Shown here piece by piece: positions 15,645 through 24,550 of a stretch of DNA of 64,000 bases. Source of the stretch: an uncultured Bacteroides sp. Its GTDB lineage: Bacteria; Bacteroidota; Bacteroidia; Bacteroidales; Bacteroidaceae. The notes under the pieces were generated by a model. The model was not told where the DNA came from. It ran no database searches and was given only the letters and a program-made list of their open reading frames with translations. The position numbers were made by a program, and so were the translations under genes. Position 1 is the stretch's first letter. Every line of letters starts with the position of its first letter. The stretch is from the NCBI RefSeq assembly GCF_963666545.1, contig NZ_OY762899.1, positions 744,001 through 808,000 on the forward strand, given 5' to 3'.

Positions 15645-17636
15645 ATGAAGACAAATCTTAGTTCTCAAATCACTCTCAACAGGGTCTCCCCCAGATACTA
15701 CAGACCCGAGAATGCATTTGAGAAATCGGTATTAACCCGATTTGAGAAAATTCCTACAGACATTTATGAATCTGTAGAAGAAGGTGCTAAACACGTTTCA
15801 AACGAAATAGCCCAAGTCATTCGCGAAAAACAAAAGGCAGGGCGCTTTTGCGTATTGGCACTCACCGGTGGAAGCTCTCCACGTAATGTCTACTCCGAAT
15901 TGATTCGCTTGCACAAAGAAGAAAACCTTAGTTTCCGCAACGTAATCGTATTCAATCTGTACGAATACTATCCACTTAGTCCGGATGCCATAAACAGCAA
16001 TTTCAATGCATTAAAAGAGATGTTTCTGGATCATGTCGACATTGACAAACAGAACATCTTTACTCCCGATGGTACTATTGCCAAAGATACCATTTTTGAA
16101 TATTGCCGCCTCTACGAACAACGCATCGAGAGCTTTGGAGGGATTGATATTGTACTGTTGGGCATCGGACGTGTAGGTAACATTGCGTTCAATGAACCGG
16201 GTTCGCGTCTAAACTCTGCTACCAGACTGATTTTGCTCGACAACGCCTCACGCGATGAAGCAGCAAAAACATTCGGCAGCATAGAAAGCACACCTATCAG
16301 CTCCATCACTATGGGAGTATCGACTATCCTTGCTGCAAAGAAAATCTTACTTATGGCATGGGGAGAAGATAAAGCCGGTATGATCAAAGAATGTGTGGAA
16401 GGAGCTGTGATAGATACCATACCGGCATCTTATCTGCAGACTCACAACAATGCACAAGTGGCGATAGACCTTTCTGCGGCAGCCAATCTGACTCGCATTC
16501 AGCGTCCATGGTTGGTTACCGCTTGCGAGTGGAACGATAAACTGATCCGTAGTGCCATTGCATGGCTTTGCTCGCTAACCGGAAAACCTATACTGAAATT
16601 AACCAATAAGGACTATAACGAAAACGGTCTGAGTGAATTATTAGCATTGTATGGTTCTGCCTACAACGTGAATATCAAGATATTCAATGATTTGCAGCAC
16701 ACTATTACCGGATGGCCCGGAGGTAAACCTAATGCAGACGATACGTATCGTCCTGAGCGTGCAAAACCTTACCCCAAACGTATCATTGTCTTTTCACCGC
16801 ATCCTGACGATGATGTGATTTCAATGGGTGGAACAATCAGACGCCTCGTAGAACAGAAGCATGAAGTACACGTGGCTTATCAAACTTCGGGAAACATTGC
16901 TGTAGGTGATGAAGAAGTAATACGCTTTCTTCATTTCATCAATGGTTTCAACCAGTTGTTCATGAACAGTGAAGATAAGGTTATCAGTGAGAAGTATGCC
17001 GAAATCCGTGATGTCTTGAAAGACAAAAAAGATGGAGATATCGACACGCGCGACATCTTAACTATCAAAGGATTGATTCGTCGGGGCGAAGCACGCACAG
17101 CTTGTACATACAATAATATCCCGCTGAATCGTTGCCACTTCCTCGATTTACCCTTCTACGAGACAGGTAAAATACAGAAAGATCCGATTAGCGAAGCCGA
17201 TGTGCTTATCGTTCAGAAACTACTTCAGGAAGTAAAACCTCATCAGATATTTGTAGCAGGAGACCTAGCCGACCCACACGGAACTCACCGTGTTTGCACC
17301 GACGCCGTATTTGCAGCCATTGATTTGGAAAAAGAAGCAGGAGCCAAATGGTTGAAAGAATGCCGCATCTGGATGTATCGAGGTGCATGGGCTGAATGGG
17401 AAATAGAAAATATAGAAATGGTCGTTCCTATTAGTCCGGAAGAGTTGCGCGCCAAACGAAATTCTATCCTGAAACATCAATCACAGATGGAGAGTGCACC
17501 GTTTATGGGTAATGACGAACGCTTGTTCTGGCAACGTAGTGAAGACCGTAACCACGGCACAGCCGCTTTGTATGATAGTTTGGGGCTGGCTTCTTACGAA
17601 GCAATGGAAGCTTTTGTAGAGTACATACCGTTATAA
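15645..17636 (+). CDS. NagB-like domain fused to PIG-L (LmbE) deacetylase domain
   Basis: The 663-residue protein has two domains. Residues about 50-290 resemble glucosamine-6-phosphate deaminase NagB (GGSSPRNVYSELI, IAFNEPGSRLNS, DTIPASYLQTH). About 378-660 is a PIG-L/LmbE deacetylase with the zinc motifs SPHPDDD (384-390) and DPHGTH. Aligned by eye with E. coli NagB, Asp72 is Tyr106, Asp141 is Val177 and His143 is Asn179; only the Glu of FNEPG (Glu184) is kept. The deaminase step is therefore probably lost and the domain may only bind an amino-sugar phosphate, while the deacetylase looks intact. It precedes the composite amidase-like gene, with a terminator and a new promoter between. Confidence 0.88.
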   Translation: MKTNLSSQITLNRVSPRYYRPENAFEKSVLTRFEKIPTDIYESVEEGAKHVSNEIAQVIREKQKAGRFCVLALTGGSSPRNVYSELIRLHKEENLSFRNVIVFNLYEYYPLSPDAINSNFNALKEMFLDHVDIDKQNIFTPDGTIAKDTIFEYCRLYEQRIESFGGIDIVLLGIGRVGNIAFNEPGSRLNSATRLILLDNASRDEAAKTFGSIESTPISSITMGVSTILAAKKILLMAWGEDKAGMIKECVEGAVIDTIPASYLQTHNNAQVAIDLSAAANLTRIQRPWLVTACEWNDKLIRSAIAWLCSLTGKPILKLTNKDYNENGLSELLALYGSAYNVNIKIFNDLQHTITGWPGGKPNADDTYRPERAKPYPKRIIVFSPHPDDDVISMGGTIRRLVEQKHEVHVAYQTSGNIAVGDEEVIRFLHFINGFNQLFMNSEDKVISEKYAEIRDVLKDKKDGDIDTRDILTIKGLIRRGEARTACTYNNIPLNRCHFLDLPFYETGKIQKDPISEADVLIVQKLLQEVKPHQIFVAGDLADPHGTHRVCTDAVFAAIDLEKEAGAKWLKECRIWMYRGAWAEWEIENIEMVVPISPEELRAKRNSILKHQSQMESAPFMGNDERLFWQRSEDRNHGTAALYDSLGLASYEAMEAFVEYIPL

Positions 17637-17669
17637 AGACAAAGGATAACTATCCTAAAAACAAGTATT

Positions 17670-17750
17670 AAACACAGATCACACCGGTAGTTCAGATTTC
17701 TTGTTAAAGAAGAAAATGATCTAAGCTATTTGTGTAATCTGTGTTTTTTT
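17670..17750 (+). terminator. Long-stem terminator after the NagB-like/PIG-L gene
   Basis: AAACACAGAT (17670-17679) pairs with ATCTGTGTTT (17737-17746), extended inward by ACAC/GTGT after one mismatch, and runs into a T tract. The loop is about 45 nt. Confidence 0.6.
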
Positions 17751-17785
17751 AACCTATCAGCCTTCATTTTTCAGTTCTTAACTGA

Positions 17786-17793
17786 TACTTTTG
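17786..17793 (+). promoter_or_regulatory. -7 box setting the start of the amidase-like gene
   Basis: TACTTTTG lies 18 nt before the ATG at 17812. It overlaps an in-frame TTG at 17791, which would lie at or before the transcript start and so cannot be the translation start. Confidence 0.65.
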
Positions 17794-17811
17794 CACTATA
17801 ATTTGCAAAGC

Positions 17812-20727
17812 ATGAAAAAATTGGTTCTATTTTCTATTCTAGCGTTACTTTTCGTCCATCACACTTTGGCCCAGGATGTGGAACAGAACACATCTGAACG
17901 ATTAAGAAATTACTTCAGACAATATGCTTGTTCTTCAACGAATATCGGAACTTGCCAACTAGACAGTTTTAGGATTGATTACAACCGAAAGAAGCTATTG
18001 ATTTATGCCAATAGCAATTTTGGCTACCAACCTTTTCTACCTGAAATAACAGAGAACATCTATCATCAATTGAAACAACTACTCCCGGGACCGGTTTGTT
18101 TTTTCGACATGACGGTGATCGCCGACGGCAAGTCGATTGATGAGTTAATCCCCAATATCTACCGAAAAAACAAGAAAGATAAATCTCGTCTGTATGAAGA
18201 TATAGACTACACAGACGCGCCATGGGTCACAAATACATCACGTCCGTATAACGTTAATCGGGGGCTCAACGGGCGGCACATCGCCTTGTGGCAAAGTCAT
18301 GGGAAATATTACATCAACGACAGGAAAGAATGGGGCTGGCAACGTCCACGCTTATTCTCTACGACAGAAGATCAGTTCACGCAATCCTTCATTCTGCCTT
18401 ATATCATCCCAATGCTCGAAAATGCGGGAGCCAATGTGTTTACACCCCGCGAAAGGGATACGCAAAAGAATGAGGTGATAGTAGACAATGATAGTCGGCG
18501 AAGCGGTTCTATGTATCTGGAAATAAAAAGTCGCAAAGCGCGTTGGGAAACCACCGGTGCATTGGGGTTTGCTCAGAAAAAACGGATCTACAACGATGGG
18601 GAGAACCCGTTTCTTGAAGGTACTGCCCGCTATGCGCAAACAGAAAAGAAAAAAGAGAAAGCTTTTGCCGAGTGGGTGCCCGACATCCCCGAGACGGGAA
18701 GTTATGCCGTATACGTATCTTATCAGACACTACCCAATAGCGTAAGTGATGCCAAATATCTGGTGTTTCACAAAGGTGGGGTAACGGAATTTAAAGTCAA
18801 CCAAAAGATAGGAAGTGGCACGTGGGTATATCTAGGCACATTTGAATTTGATAAAGGTAATTACGACTACGGTATGGTGGCCTTGAGTAATGAAAGCAAA
18901 GAAAAAGGGGTCGTATGTGCTGATGCTGTTCGTTTTGGAGGCGGAATGGGGAATATTTCGCGTGGAGGCAGCACCAGTGGACTGCCTCGCTATCTGGAAG
19001 GTGCACGTTATGCTGCCCAATGGGCAGGAATGCCTTATGAAGTATATGGAGGCCGAAAAGGCTCCAACGACTATGTAGACGACATTAACACACGTGCCAA
19101 CACAATCAATTATCTATCGGGCGGCTCTGTGTACAATCCGAAGCAAAAAGGATTGGGAGTGCCCATGGAAATGGCCGTAGCGCTGCATACAGATGCAGGA
19201 TTTAGTAAAGAAAATAGCATTATCGGCTCATTGGGCATCTATACCACCGACTCTAATAACGGGTTACTCAATTCGGGTGTCAGTCGTTATGCCTCACGTG
19301 ATCTGGCGGACATTATGCTAACGCAATTGCAAAAAGATATCCCTTCTAAATTTGATGTGCAATGGACACGACGCCATTTGTGGGACAGGAATTATAGCGA
19401 GACCCGCCTACCCGCTGTGCCGTCCGCTATCATTGAATTGTTAGCTCATCAAAACTTTACTGATATGAAACTGGGACACGATCCGAACTTCAAATTCACA
19501 GTAGGGCGCTCCATGTATAAATCGATTCTCCGCTTTGTATGCACACAGCACAACAAAGAATATGTAGTGCAACCCTTACCTGTGAGTCATTTTGCCATTG
19601 CGTTTGGAAAGAAGAAGAATACTTTGGAACTAAAATGGAGAGAGGTAGAGGATCCGTTAGAGCCTAGTGCGAAAGCCAAAGAATACATGGTTTACACCAG
19701 AGTAGGACGCGGAGGTTTTGACAATGGTGCATTGGTAAATGCCCCGTCACATACCATAAAGATAGAACCCGGGCTGGTTTACTCATTCAAAGTAACAGCA
19801 GTCAACCATGGTGGTGAAAGTTTTCCTTCCGAAATACTTGCGGCTTATAAAGCCAAACATGAAAAAGGGCAAGTGCTCATTGTCAACGGATTCGACCGCA
19901 TCAGTGGTCCGGCTGTAGTAGACAATGCCAACGAAGCAGGGTTCGACCTCGAAGAAGATCCGGGGGTTCCTTATCTGTACGATATTTCTTATAGCGGCGT
20001 TCAAATAGGTTTTGACCGAAAGAAAGCCGGCAAAGAAGGAAAGGGAAGTTTGGGATACAGCACTGGTGAATTAGAAGGAATGAAGATTATGGGCAATACC
20101 TTCGACTATCCATTCATTCACGGAAAAGCCATACAAGCGGCAGGCAATTACAGCTTTGTGTCGTGCAGCAACGAAGCTGTTGAAAGCGGCGATGTCCGAT
20201 TGGAACGCTATCCCATCGTCGATCTCATTCTTGGTTTGGAAAAAGAAGATATGGAAAGCAATCCTTCACGCAATGCTTATTACAAAACATTCTCCTCATC
20301 CATGCAGCGGCTTATCACAGCTTTCTGCCAAGCAGGAGGAAACTTGTTGGTCAGTGGGTCATACATTGGTAGCGACATGAACGATTCGCAAGGAAACCGT
20401 GAATTTACAGCCAAAATACTAAAATATGGATACCAAACTTCCTTGCGAGATAACCGCTCGGGAAGAATTAGCGGATTAGGACGCACAGTCACCATTCCAC
20501 GTCTGCCTAATGAACGAAGTTATGCCGTGAGTCGTCCGGACTGCATCGTACCTGTAGCTCCCGCCTTTCCCACCTTTCTTTACTCACCAAGCAATCAAGG
20601 CGCAGGTATTGCTTACAAAGGAGACTACCGCACGTTTGTTTTAAGCTTCCCCTTCGAGAGTATCGAATCTGAGGTTGATAGGGCAAACATCATGGCATCT
20701 GCCCTGAAGTTCTTCTCAGACCGCTAA
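17812..20727 (+). CDS. Secreted Amidase_3-like protein with golvesin-type and Fn3-like domains ('xanthan lyase' type)
   Basis: From the ATG at 17812 the product has 971 residues and a signal peptide (MKKLVLFSILALLFVHHTLAQ). Parts resemble an N-acetylmuramoyl-L-alanine amidase fold: GRHIALWQSHGKYY, PMLENAGANVFTPRERD, MAVALHTDAGF and PAVPSAIIELLAHQNFTDM supply His, Glu, His and Glu in the order of Amidase_3. A golvesin-C-terminal-type beta domain (FAEWVPDIPETGSYAVYVS) is inserted in the fold. An Fn3-like segment (EYMVYTRVGRGG) and an unassigned C-terminal domain follow. Bacteroides homologues are often labelled xanthan lyase, but nothing here looks like a polysaccharide lyase. A role on peptidoglycan or a wall-like polymer is inference. 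Confidence 0.8.
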   Translation: MKKLVLFSILALLFVHHTLAQDVEQNTSERLRNYFRQYACSSTNIGTCQLDSFRIDYNRKKLLIYANSNFGYQPFLPEITENIYHQLKQLLPGPVCFFDMTVIADGKSIDELIPNIYRKNKKDKSRLYEDIDYTDAPWVTNTSRPYNVNRGLNGRHIALWQSHGKYYINDRKEWGWQRPRLFSTTEDQFTQSFILPYIIPMLENAGANVFTPRERDTQKNEVIVDNDSRRSGSMYLEIKSRKARWETTGALGFAQKKRIYNDGENPFLEGTARYAQTEKKKEKAFAEWVPDIPETGSYAVYVSYQTLPNSVSDAKYLVFHKGGVTEFKVNQKIGSGTWVYLGTFEFDKGNYDYGMVALSNESKEKGVVCADAVRFGGGMGNISRGGSTSGLPRYLEGARYAAQWAGMPYEVYGGRKGSNDYVDDINTRANTINYLSGGSVYNPKQKGLGVPMEMAVALHTDAGFSKENSIIGSLGIYTTDSNNGLLNSGVSRYASRDLADIMLTQLQKDIPSKFDVQWTRRHLWDRNYSETRLPAVPSAIIELLAHQNFTDMKLGHDPNFKFTVGRSMYKSILRFVCTQHNKEYVVQPLPVSHFAIAFGKKKNTLELKWREVEDPLEPSAKAKEYMVYTRVGRGGFDNGALVNAPSHTIKIEPGLVYSFKVTAVNHGGESFPSEILAAYKAKHEKGQVLIVNGFDRISGPAVVDNANEAGFDLEEDPGVPYLYDISYSGVQIGFDRKKAGKEGKGSLGYSTGELEGMKIMGNTFDYPFIHGKAIQAAGNYSFVSCSNEAVESGDVRLERYPIVDLILGLEKEDMESNPSRNAYYKTFSSSMQRLITAFCQAGGNLLVSGSYIGSDMNDSQGNREFTAKILKYGYQTSLRDNRSGRISGLGRTVTIPRLPNERSYAVSRPDCIVPVAPAFPTFLYSPSNQGAGIAYKGDYRTFVLSFPFESIESEVDRANIMASALKFFSDR

Positions 20728-20792
20728 GAAACAATTTAGCAACAAATTAAGTTAAGAAAATAGGTTTTTTATGGATTATCCGATATAAATTC

Positions 20793-20800
20793 TATCTTTG
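20793..20800 (+). promoter_or_regulatory. -7 box of the two-gene small operon
   Basis: TATCTTTG, 31 nt before the ATG at 20832. A T run at 20765-20770 precedes it, with no clean TTTG. Confidence 0.6.
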
Positions 20801-20831
20801 CCTATAGTAATAACCTAAAAACAGAAGCACT

Positions 20832-21161
20832 ATGTACACAATACAGGCAAATACATCCGGCACAAGATGCATGGAAGTTTCAAAAAAGAATCTGGCAACC
20901 ATAGAAAAATATGCTCTGTTCCGGCACCTCATCGATAGTACAGGAATCATAGACGAAGACGTACTCGAGAAGTTAAGACTCAACATCCGCTCCTTGATAG
21001 CCACACAAGCAGAAGACAGCAGAGATTTGCTAGATCTTTGCATTGACGTCATCTACCATAATAATATGAAGGCCTTCGGACTGCAACAACTGATCAAGCT
21101 ATACTTAAGTTGGCTATCCAAAGACGATGAATTAGAAGAAGAAGAAGAAGATGATAAGTAA
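20832..21161 (+). CDS. Small helical protein with acidic tail, unknown function
   Basis: This 109-residue cytoplasmic protein has no recognisable domain. It is predicted helical (KNLATIEKYALFRHLIDS, LDLCIDVIYHNNMKAFGLQQ) and ends in a run of Glu and Asp. Its stop codon overlaps the start of the next gene by one base (TAATG), indicating translational coupling to the TusA-like protein and probably a functional link. It has its own -7 box at 20793-20800. Confidence 0.78.
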   Translation: MYTIQANTSGTRCMEVSKKNLATIEKYALFRHLIDSTGIIDEDVLEKLRLNIRSLIATQAEDSRDLLDLCIDVIYHNNMKAFGLQQLIKLYLSWLSKDDELEEEEEDDK

Positions 21162-21376
21162 TGAAAACGATTGATACTTGCGAAGAAACAAAATACAGTC
21201 CGCTAATTCCGGCTATGGTTGCCATCTGTCATGCAAAGGCAGGTGAAAGTCTTAAAATCATCATCAATGATGCCAATGTATTCAGCGATCTGAAAGCCTA
21301 TTTATCCGAACAAGACATCGGCTTTCGGGAGATATATGACGGAGATCAGATGAGCTTAGAGTTCACCATTTCATGA
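21161..21376 (+). CDS. Small TusA/SirA-fold-like protein lacking the Cys-Pro motif
   Basis: The 71-residue protein has the size and pattern of a TusA/SirA-like alpha-beta sandwich: SPLIPAMVAICHAKAGESLKIIINDANVFSDLKAYLSEQDIGF resembles the family layout of helix, Gly-Glu turn, beta strand with Asp, helix, final strands. The N-terminal CPxP sulfur-carrying motif is absent (KYSPLIP takes its place), so it is unlikely to relay sulfur as TusA does. The resemblance is by eye and only moderately secure. Its start codon overlaps the stop of the upstream gene. Confidence 0.6.
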   Translation: MKTIDTCEETKYSPLIPAMVAICHAKAGESLKIIINDANVFSDLKAYLSEQDIGFREIYDGDQMSLEFTIS

Positions 21377-21418
21377 ACGACTAGCGAGTAAGTTGCTGCA
21401 TGTAAGCAGAATTATCCG

Positions 21419-21426
21419 TATCTTTG
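21419..21426 (+). promoter_or_regulatory. -7 box of ygiQ, implying a leaderless or nearly leaderless mRNA
   Basis: TATCTTTG ends five nt before the ATG at 21432. Since Bacteroides transcripts start a few bases after this box, the transcript would begin at or beside the start codon. It also excludes the in-frame codon at 21393 as start. Confidence 0.6.
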
Positions 21427-21431
21427 CGCCC

Positions 21432-23282
21432 ATGAAAGAATACAGACTGACCGACTGGTTGCCTACAACCAAGAAAGAAGTGGAACTCCGAGGCTGGAGT
21501 GAACTGGACGTAATCATTTTCAGCGGCGACGCTTATGTAGATCATCCATCGTTTGGTGGAGCTGTGATCGGACGCATACTCGAAGCTGAAGGACTGCGTG
21601 TAGGCATTGTGCCACAACCAAATTGGCGGGACGATCTGCGTGATTTCAAAAAGCTGGGTCGTCCCCGTCTTTTCTTCGGCATTAGTGCCGGGTGCATGGA
21701 TTCGATGGTCAACAAATACACGGCCAACAAACGCCTGCGCAGTGAAGACGCTTATACTCCCGACGCACGTCCGGACATGCGTCCCGAATATCCAAGCATT
21801 GTTTATACACAGATACTCAAACAACTTTGGCCCGACGTACCCGTTGTTTTGGGAGGCATCGAAGCATCTATGCGCCGTCTTACGCATTATGACTATTGGC
21901 AAGATAGCGTACGAAAAAGCATATTGTGCGATAGCGGAGCCGATCTGCTCATCTACGGCATGGGCGAAAAACCCATCATAGAGATTACCCACCGCCTGAA
22001 TGAAACACTTGCCGGCCAGCCCGATATGCAGGCTACCAATACATTACTGCAAACCTTTACAGACATTCCGCAAACATCCTATATAGCGCCAAACTATAGT
22101 GCTGAAAAAGGAGATATCGCTCTTTACAGTCACGAGGAGTGTCTGCGCGACAAGAAAAAGCAAGCAGCCAACTTTCGCCACATAGAAGAAGAGAGCAATA
22201 AATATGCCGCAGCACGCATTACCCAACAAGTAGGCAGCGAAACGATTGTAGTCAACCCGCCTTATCCGCCCATGACGCAAACGGAACTCGATCATTCATT
22301 CGATCTGCCTTACACCCGTCTGCCCCACCCCAAATACAAAAATAAGCGCATTCCCGCTTATGATATGATTAAGTTCTCTGTCAACATTCACCGTGGATGT
22401 TTTGGCGGATGTGCCTTTTGCACCATCTCCGCCCACCAAGGCAAATTCATTGTAAGCCGCAGCAAGCAAAGCATCCTGAATGAAGTAAAAGAAGTCACCA
22501 ACCTACCCGACTTCAAAGGATACCTAAGCGACCTGGGAGGCCCGTCAGCCAACATGTATATGATGGGAGGACGAGACGAAGCCGTATGCCGCAAATGCAA
22601 ACGGCCATCGTGCATTCATCCCAAAATATGTCCCAATCTGAACACCGACCACCGTCCTTTGCTCGACATCTATCACACCGTAGATGCCATGCCCGGCATC
22701 AAGAAAAGCTTTATCGGCAGTGGCGTACGCTACGACTTATTGCTTCACCAAAGCAAAGATGCTGAGGTAAACCGCAGCACAGCGGAATACACACGCGAAC
22801 TAATCGCCAATCACGTTAGTGGACGGCTCAAAGTTGCCCCCGAACATACCAGCGATGCTGTACTCTACATCATGCGTAAACCCTCCTTTGAGCAATTCGG
22901 AGCTTTCAAGAAGATCTTTGATCGCATCAATAGCGAACAGAATCTGCGTCAGCAACTCATCCCCTATTTCATCAGCAGCCATCCCGGATGTAAAGAGGAA
23001 GACATGGCCGAACTCGCTATCGCTACCAAGCAATTGGATTTCCATCTGGAGCAGGTACAGGACTTTACTCCTACACCCATGACCGTAGCCACCGAGGCCT
23101 GGTATACAGGCTACCATCCCTATACACTAGAACCCGTTTTCAGTGCCAAAACGCCTCGTGAAAAGTTGGCCCAACGACAATTCTTCTTCTGGTACAAACC
23201 CGAAGAACGCCGGAACATTATCAATGAGCTAAAGAAGCTTTCACGCCAAGATTTGATTGACAAACTTTATGGAAAACGATAA
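21432..23282 (+). CDS. ygiQ: YgiQ family radical SAM protein
   Basis: From the ATG at 21432 (MKEYRLTDWLPTTKKEVELR) the protein has 616 residues, within the YgiQ range. The N-terminal half has the expected GWSELDVIIFSGDAYVDHPSFG and GGIEASMRRLTHYDYW. The radical SAM cluster motif is CFGGCAFC (CxxxCxxC) near residue 321. A second group of Cys (CRKCKRPSCIHPKICPN) follows, and SGRLKVAPEHTSD and FFWYKPEERRN lie near the end. The reaction of YgiQ is not established to my knowledge. The last 81 nt are duplicated at 26124-26204, behind an inserted gene cassette. Confidence 0.93.
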   Translation: MKEYRLTDWLPTTKKEVELRGWSELDVIIFSGDAYVDHPSFGGAVIGRILEAEGLRVGIVPQPNWRDDLRDFKKLGRPRLFFGISAGCMDSMVNKYTANKRLRSEDAYTPDARPDMRPEYPSIVYTQILKQLWPDVPVVLGGIEASMRRLTHYDYWQDSVRKSILCDSGADLLIYGMGEKPIIEITHRLNETLAGQPDMQATNTLLQTFTDIPQTSYIAPNYSAEKGDIALYSHEECLRDKKKQAANFRHIEEESNKYAAARITQQVGSETIVVNPPYPPMTQTELDHSFDLPYTRLPHPKYKNKRIPAYDMIKFSVNIHRGCFGGCAFCTISAHQGKFIVSRSKQSILNEVKEVTNLPDFKGYLSDLGGPSANMYMMGGRDEAVCRKCKRPSCIHPKICPNLNTDHRPLLDIYHTVDAMPGIKKSFIGSGVRYDLLLHQSKDAEVNRSTAEYTRELIANHVSGRLKVAPEHTSDAVLYIMRKPSFEQFGAFKKIFDRINSEQNLRQQLIPYFISSHPGCKEEDMAELAIATKQLDFHLEQVQDFTPTPMTVATEAWYTGYHPYTLEPVFSAKTPREKLAQRQFFFWYKPEERRNIINELKKLSRQDLIDKLYGKR

Positions 23283-23350
23283 GCACTTCCACATATCAAT
23301 ATTTAGTGAAAACATATAAGACATTTTAATTTCAGGTATAGTCTCAAAAA

Positions 23351-23456
23351 GATTAGCTCACAGAATACTTTTATAGCTCAAAAGCAACGCAAAATGAGCT
23401 AAATTGAAATGTTATAAAAAGATAGACTGGAATAGCCAACTTTAGCTGGGTATTCC
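23351..23456. repeat. Palindromic AGCTCA array and hairpin downstream of ygiQ
   Basis: TAGCTCA occurs in direct orientation at about 23354 and 23374 and inverted as TGAGCTA at 23395-23401; the AGCT cores are 20 and 22 nt apart. The second and third copies form a 7-bp stem with a 14-nt loop. Further on, GGAATAGCCA (23429-23438) and TGGGTATTCC (23447-23456) make a 10-bp stem with one mismatch. It lies between convergent ygiQ and the AraC gene. Confidence 0.6.
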
Positions 23457-23572
23457 CAATATTCATAATCGTTAAGTCCTTTGGAAACAGTTAGGGCGTA
23501 TATTTACTACCATAAACGTCTTTTCTTGAAAAAAATCGCTTACCTCAAGAAAGTCTCTTTGTATAGCGACAT

Positions 23573-24451
23573 CTACATGTCATGCATATTCTTGGAATCT
23601 AAGATCAATTGCCCTTGTGTTTCCTTTCTTATTTCCCGCATCCCCTTTCCCGCGTATTTTTTCATCATCCGGTTAAGGTGGCTACTATCAGTGAAACCTA
23701 ATTCCACAGCAATTACCTGGAAGGGTGCATCAGTAAACTTAGCCCGTGATTTGGCAATTCTCAATTTTGATTGCAATACAAAATCTTGAAACTTTTCCGA
23801 AGCATTGCGTTTGAAATACTCACTGAAGTAGTTCTCCGAAATATGAAATTTCTCCGATAGATATTTGACTGATAATCTTTCGGGCTCGAGAATGTTAAAA
23901 CTGATAAAATTGAGTAGATCGGTAAATTTTTTATCGGTAAATGTACGGCCGCCAATCGTCTTGACCTGAATATTCCGGCAAATAATTGCCAGCACTGAAA
24001 CCAGCGTATTCTGAATGATGAAAGGGCTACAGACTTCCCTCTTGTTGTATTCGTAAAGTATGATGTCCAATAACCTTTTAAGCTGTGTTTTATCATCCTG
24101 GTTATCGACAACTTCACCAGAAAGAGAGTTATGGTTCCCCATGATGAAATTCAACTGATTAAACCATTTGCTATAATCAACGGTATCATTTGAATTAGGC
24201 AGAAAATAATTACCCATAAACCGCAGAAACAGGAAGCGTGTTTTTCTCTCTATAATATACATGTGACACCGTGCTGCCGGTAGCAGGAAAATACTGTTTA
24301 TGCTATATTTATGCTGAGTGTAATTAGCACTGTGTATTCCTTCTCCATCCAGCACATATACCAACTCGAAAAAGTTGTTCTTTCGAGTTCTTTCTTGCCA
24401 TTCACTGTATTCTGCAATTTCTATGGCAAAGGTATTGTGTATCTGTTCCAT
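23573..24451 (-). CDS. AraC family transcriptional regulator
   Basis: The 292-residue protein has an N-terminal cupin-like sensing region (FFELVYVLDGEGIHSANYTQHKY, IFLLPAARCHMYIIE). Its C-terminal AraC double helix-turn-helix contains LSVKYLSEKFHISENYFSEYFKR, then FQDFVLQSKLRIAKSRA and VIAVELGFTDSSHLNRMMKKYAG. It is divergent from the AhpD-like and oxidoreductase genes, sharing a 137-nt intergenic region with back-to-back -7 boxes, and so is the likely regulator of that pair. Its own -7 box ends four nt before the ATG, suggesting a leaderless transcript. The three genes form an apparent insertion behind ygiQ. Confidence 0.9.
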   Translation of the reverse strand: MEQIHNTFAIEIAEYSEWQERTRKNNFFELVYVLDGEGIHSANYTQHKYSINSIFLLPAARCHMYIIERKTRFLFLRFMGNYFLPNSNDTVDYSKWFNQLNFIMGNHNSLSGEVVDNQDDKTQLKRLLDIILYEYNKREVCSPFIIQNTLVSVLAIICRNIQVKTIGGRTFTDKKFTDLLNFISFNILEPERLSVKYLSEKFHISENYFSEYFKRNASEKFQDFVLQSKLRIAKSRAKFTDAPFQVIAVELGFTDSSHLNRMMKKYAGKGMREIRKETQGQLILDSKNMHDM

Positions 24452-24455
24452 GATG

Positions 24456-24463
24456 CAAAGATA
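24456..24463 (-). promoter_or_regulatory. -7 box of the AraC gene (leaderless type)
   Basis: The minus strand reads TATCTTTG followed by four nt and the ATG at 24451, so the transcript should start at or next to the start codon. Confidence 0.6.
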
Positions 24464-24550
24464 ATATTTTAAAATTCTAAAAACACATGCTTTCCAATTA
24501 AGATACCGTTTTTTCCTTTTTATTTACGGGCAGATAAAAATTAAGTCGAC

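Noticed and set aside
17791-17811. TTG start giving seven extra residues on the amidase-like protein
   Set aside because: The codon overlaps the -7 box, so it would not be transcribed; the ATG at 17812 begins a normal signal peptide.
21381-21992. 203-codon minus-strand frame opposite ygiQ
   Set aside because: It mirrors the conserved N-terminal YgiQ region and has no recognisable protein features.
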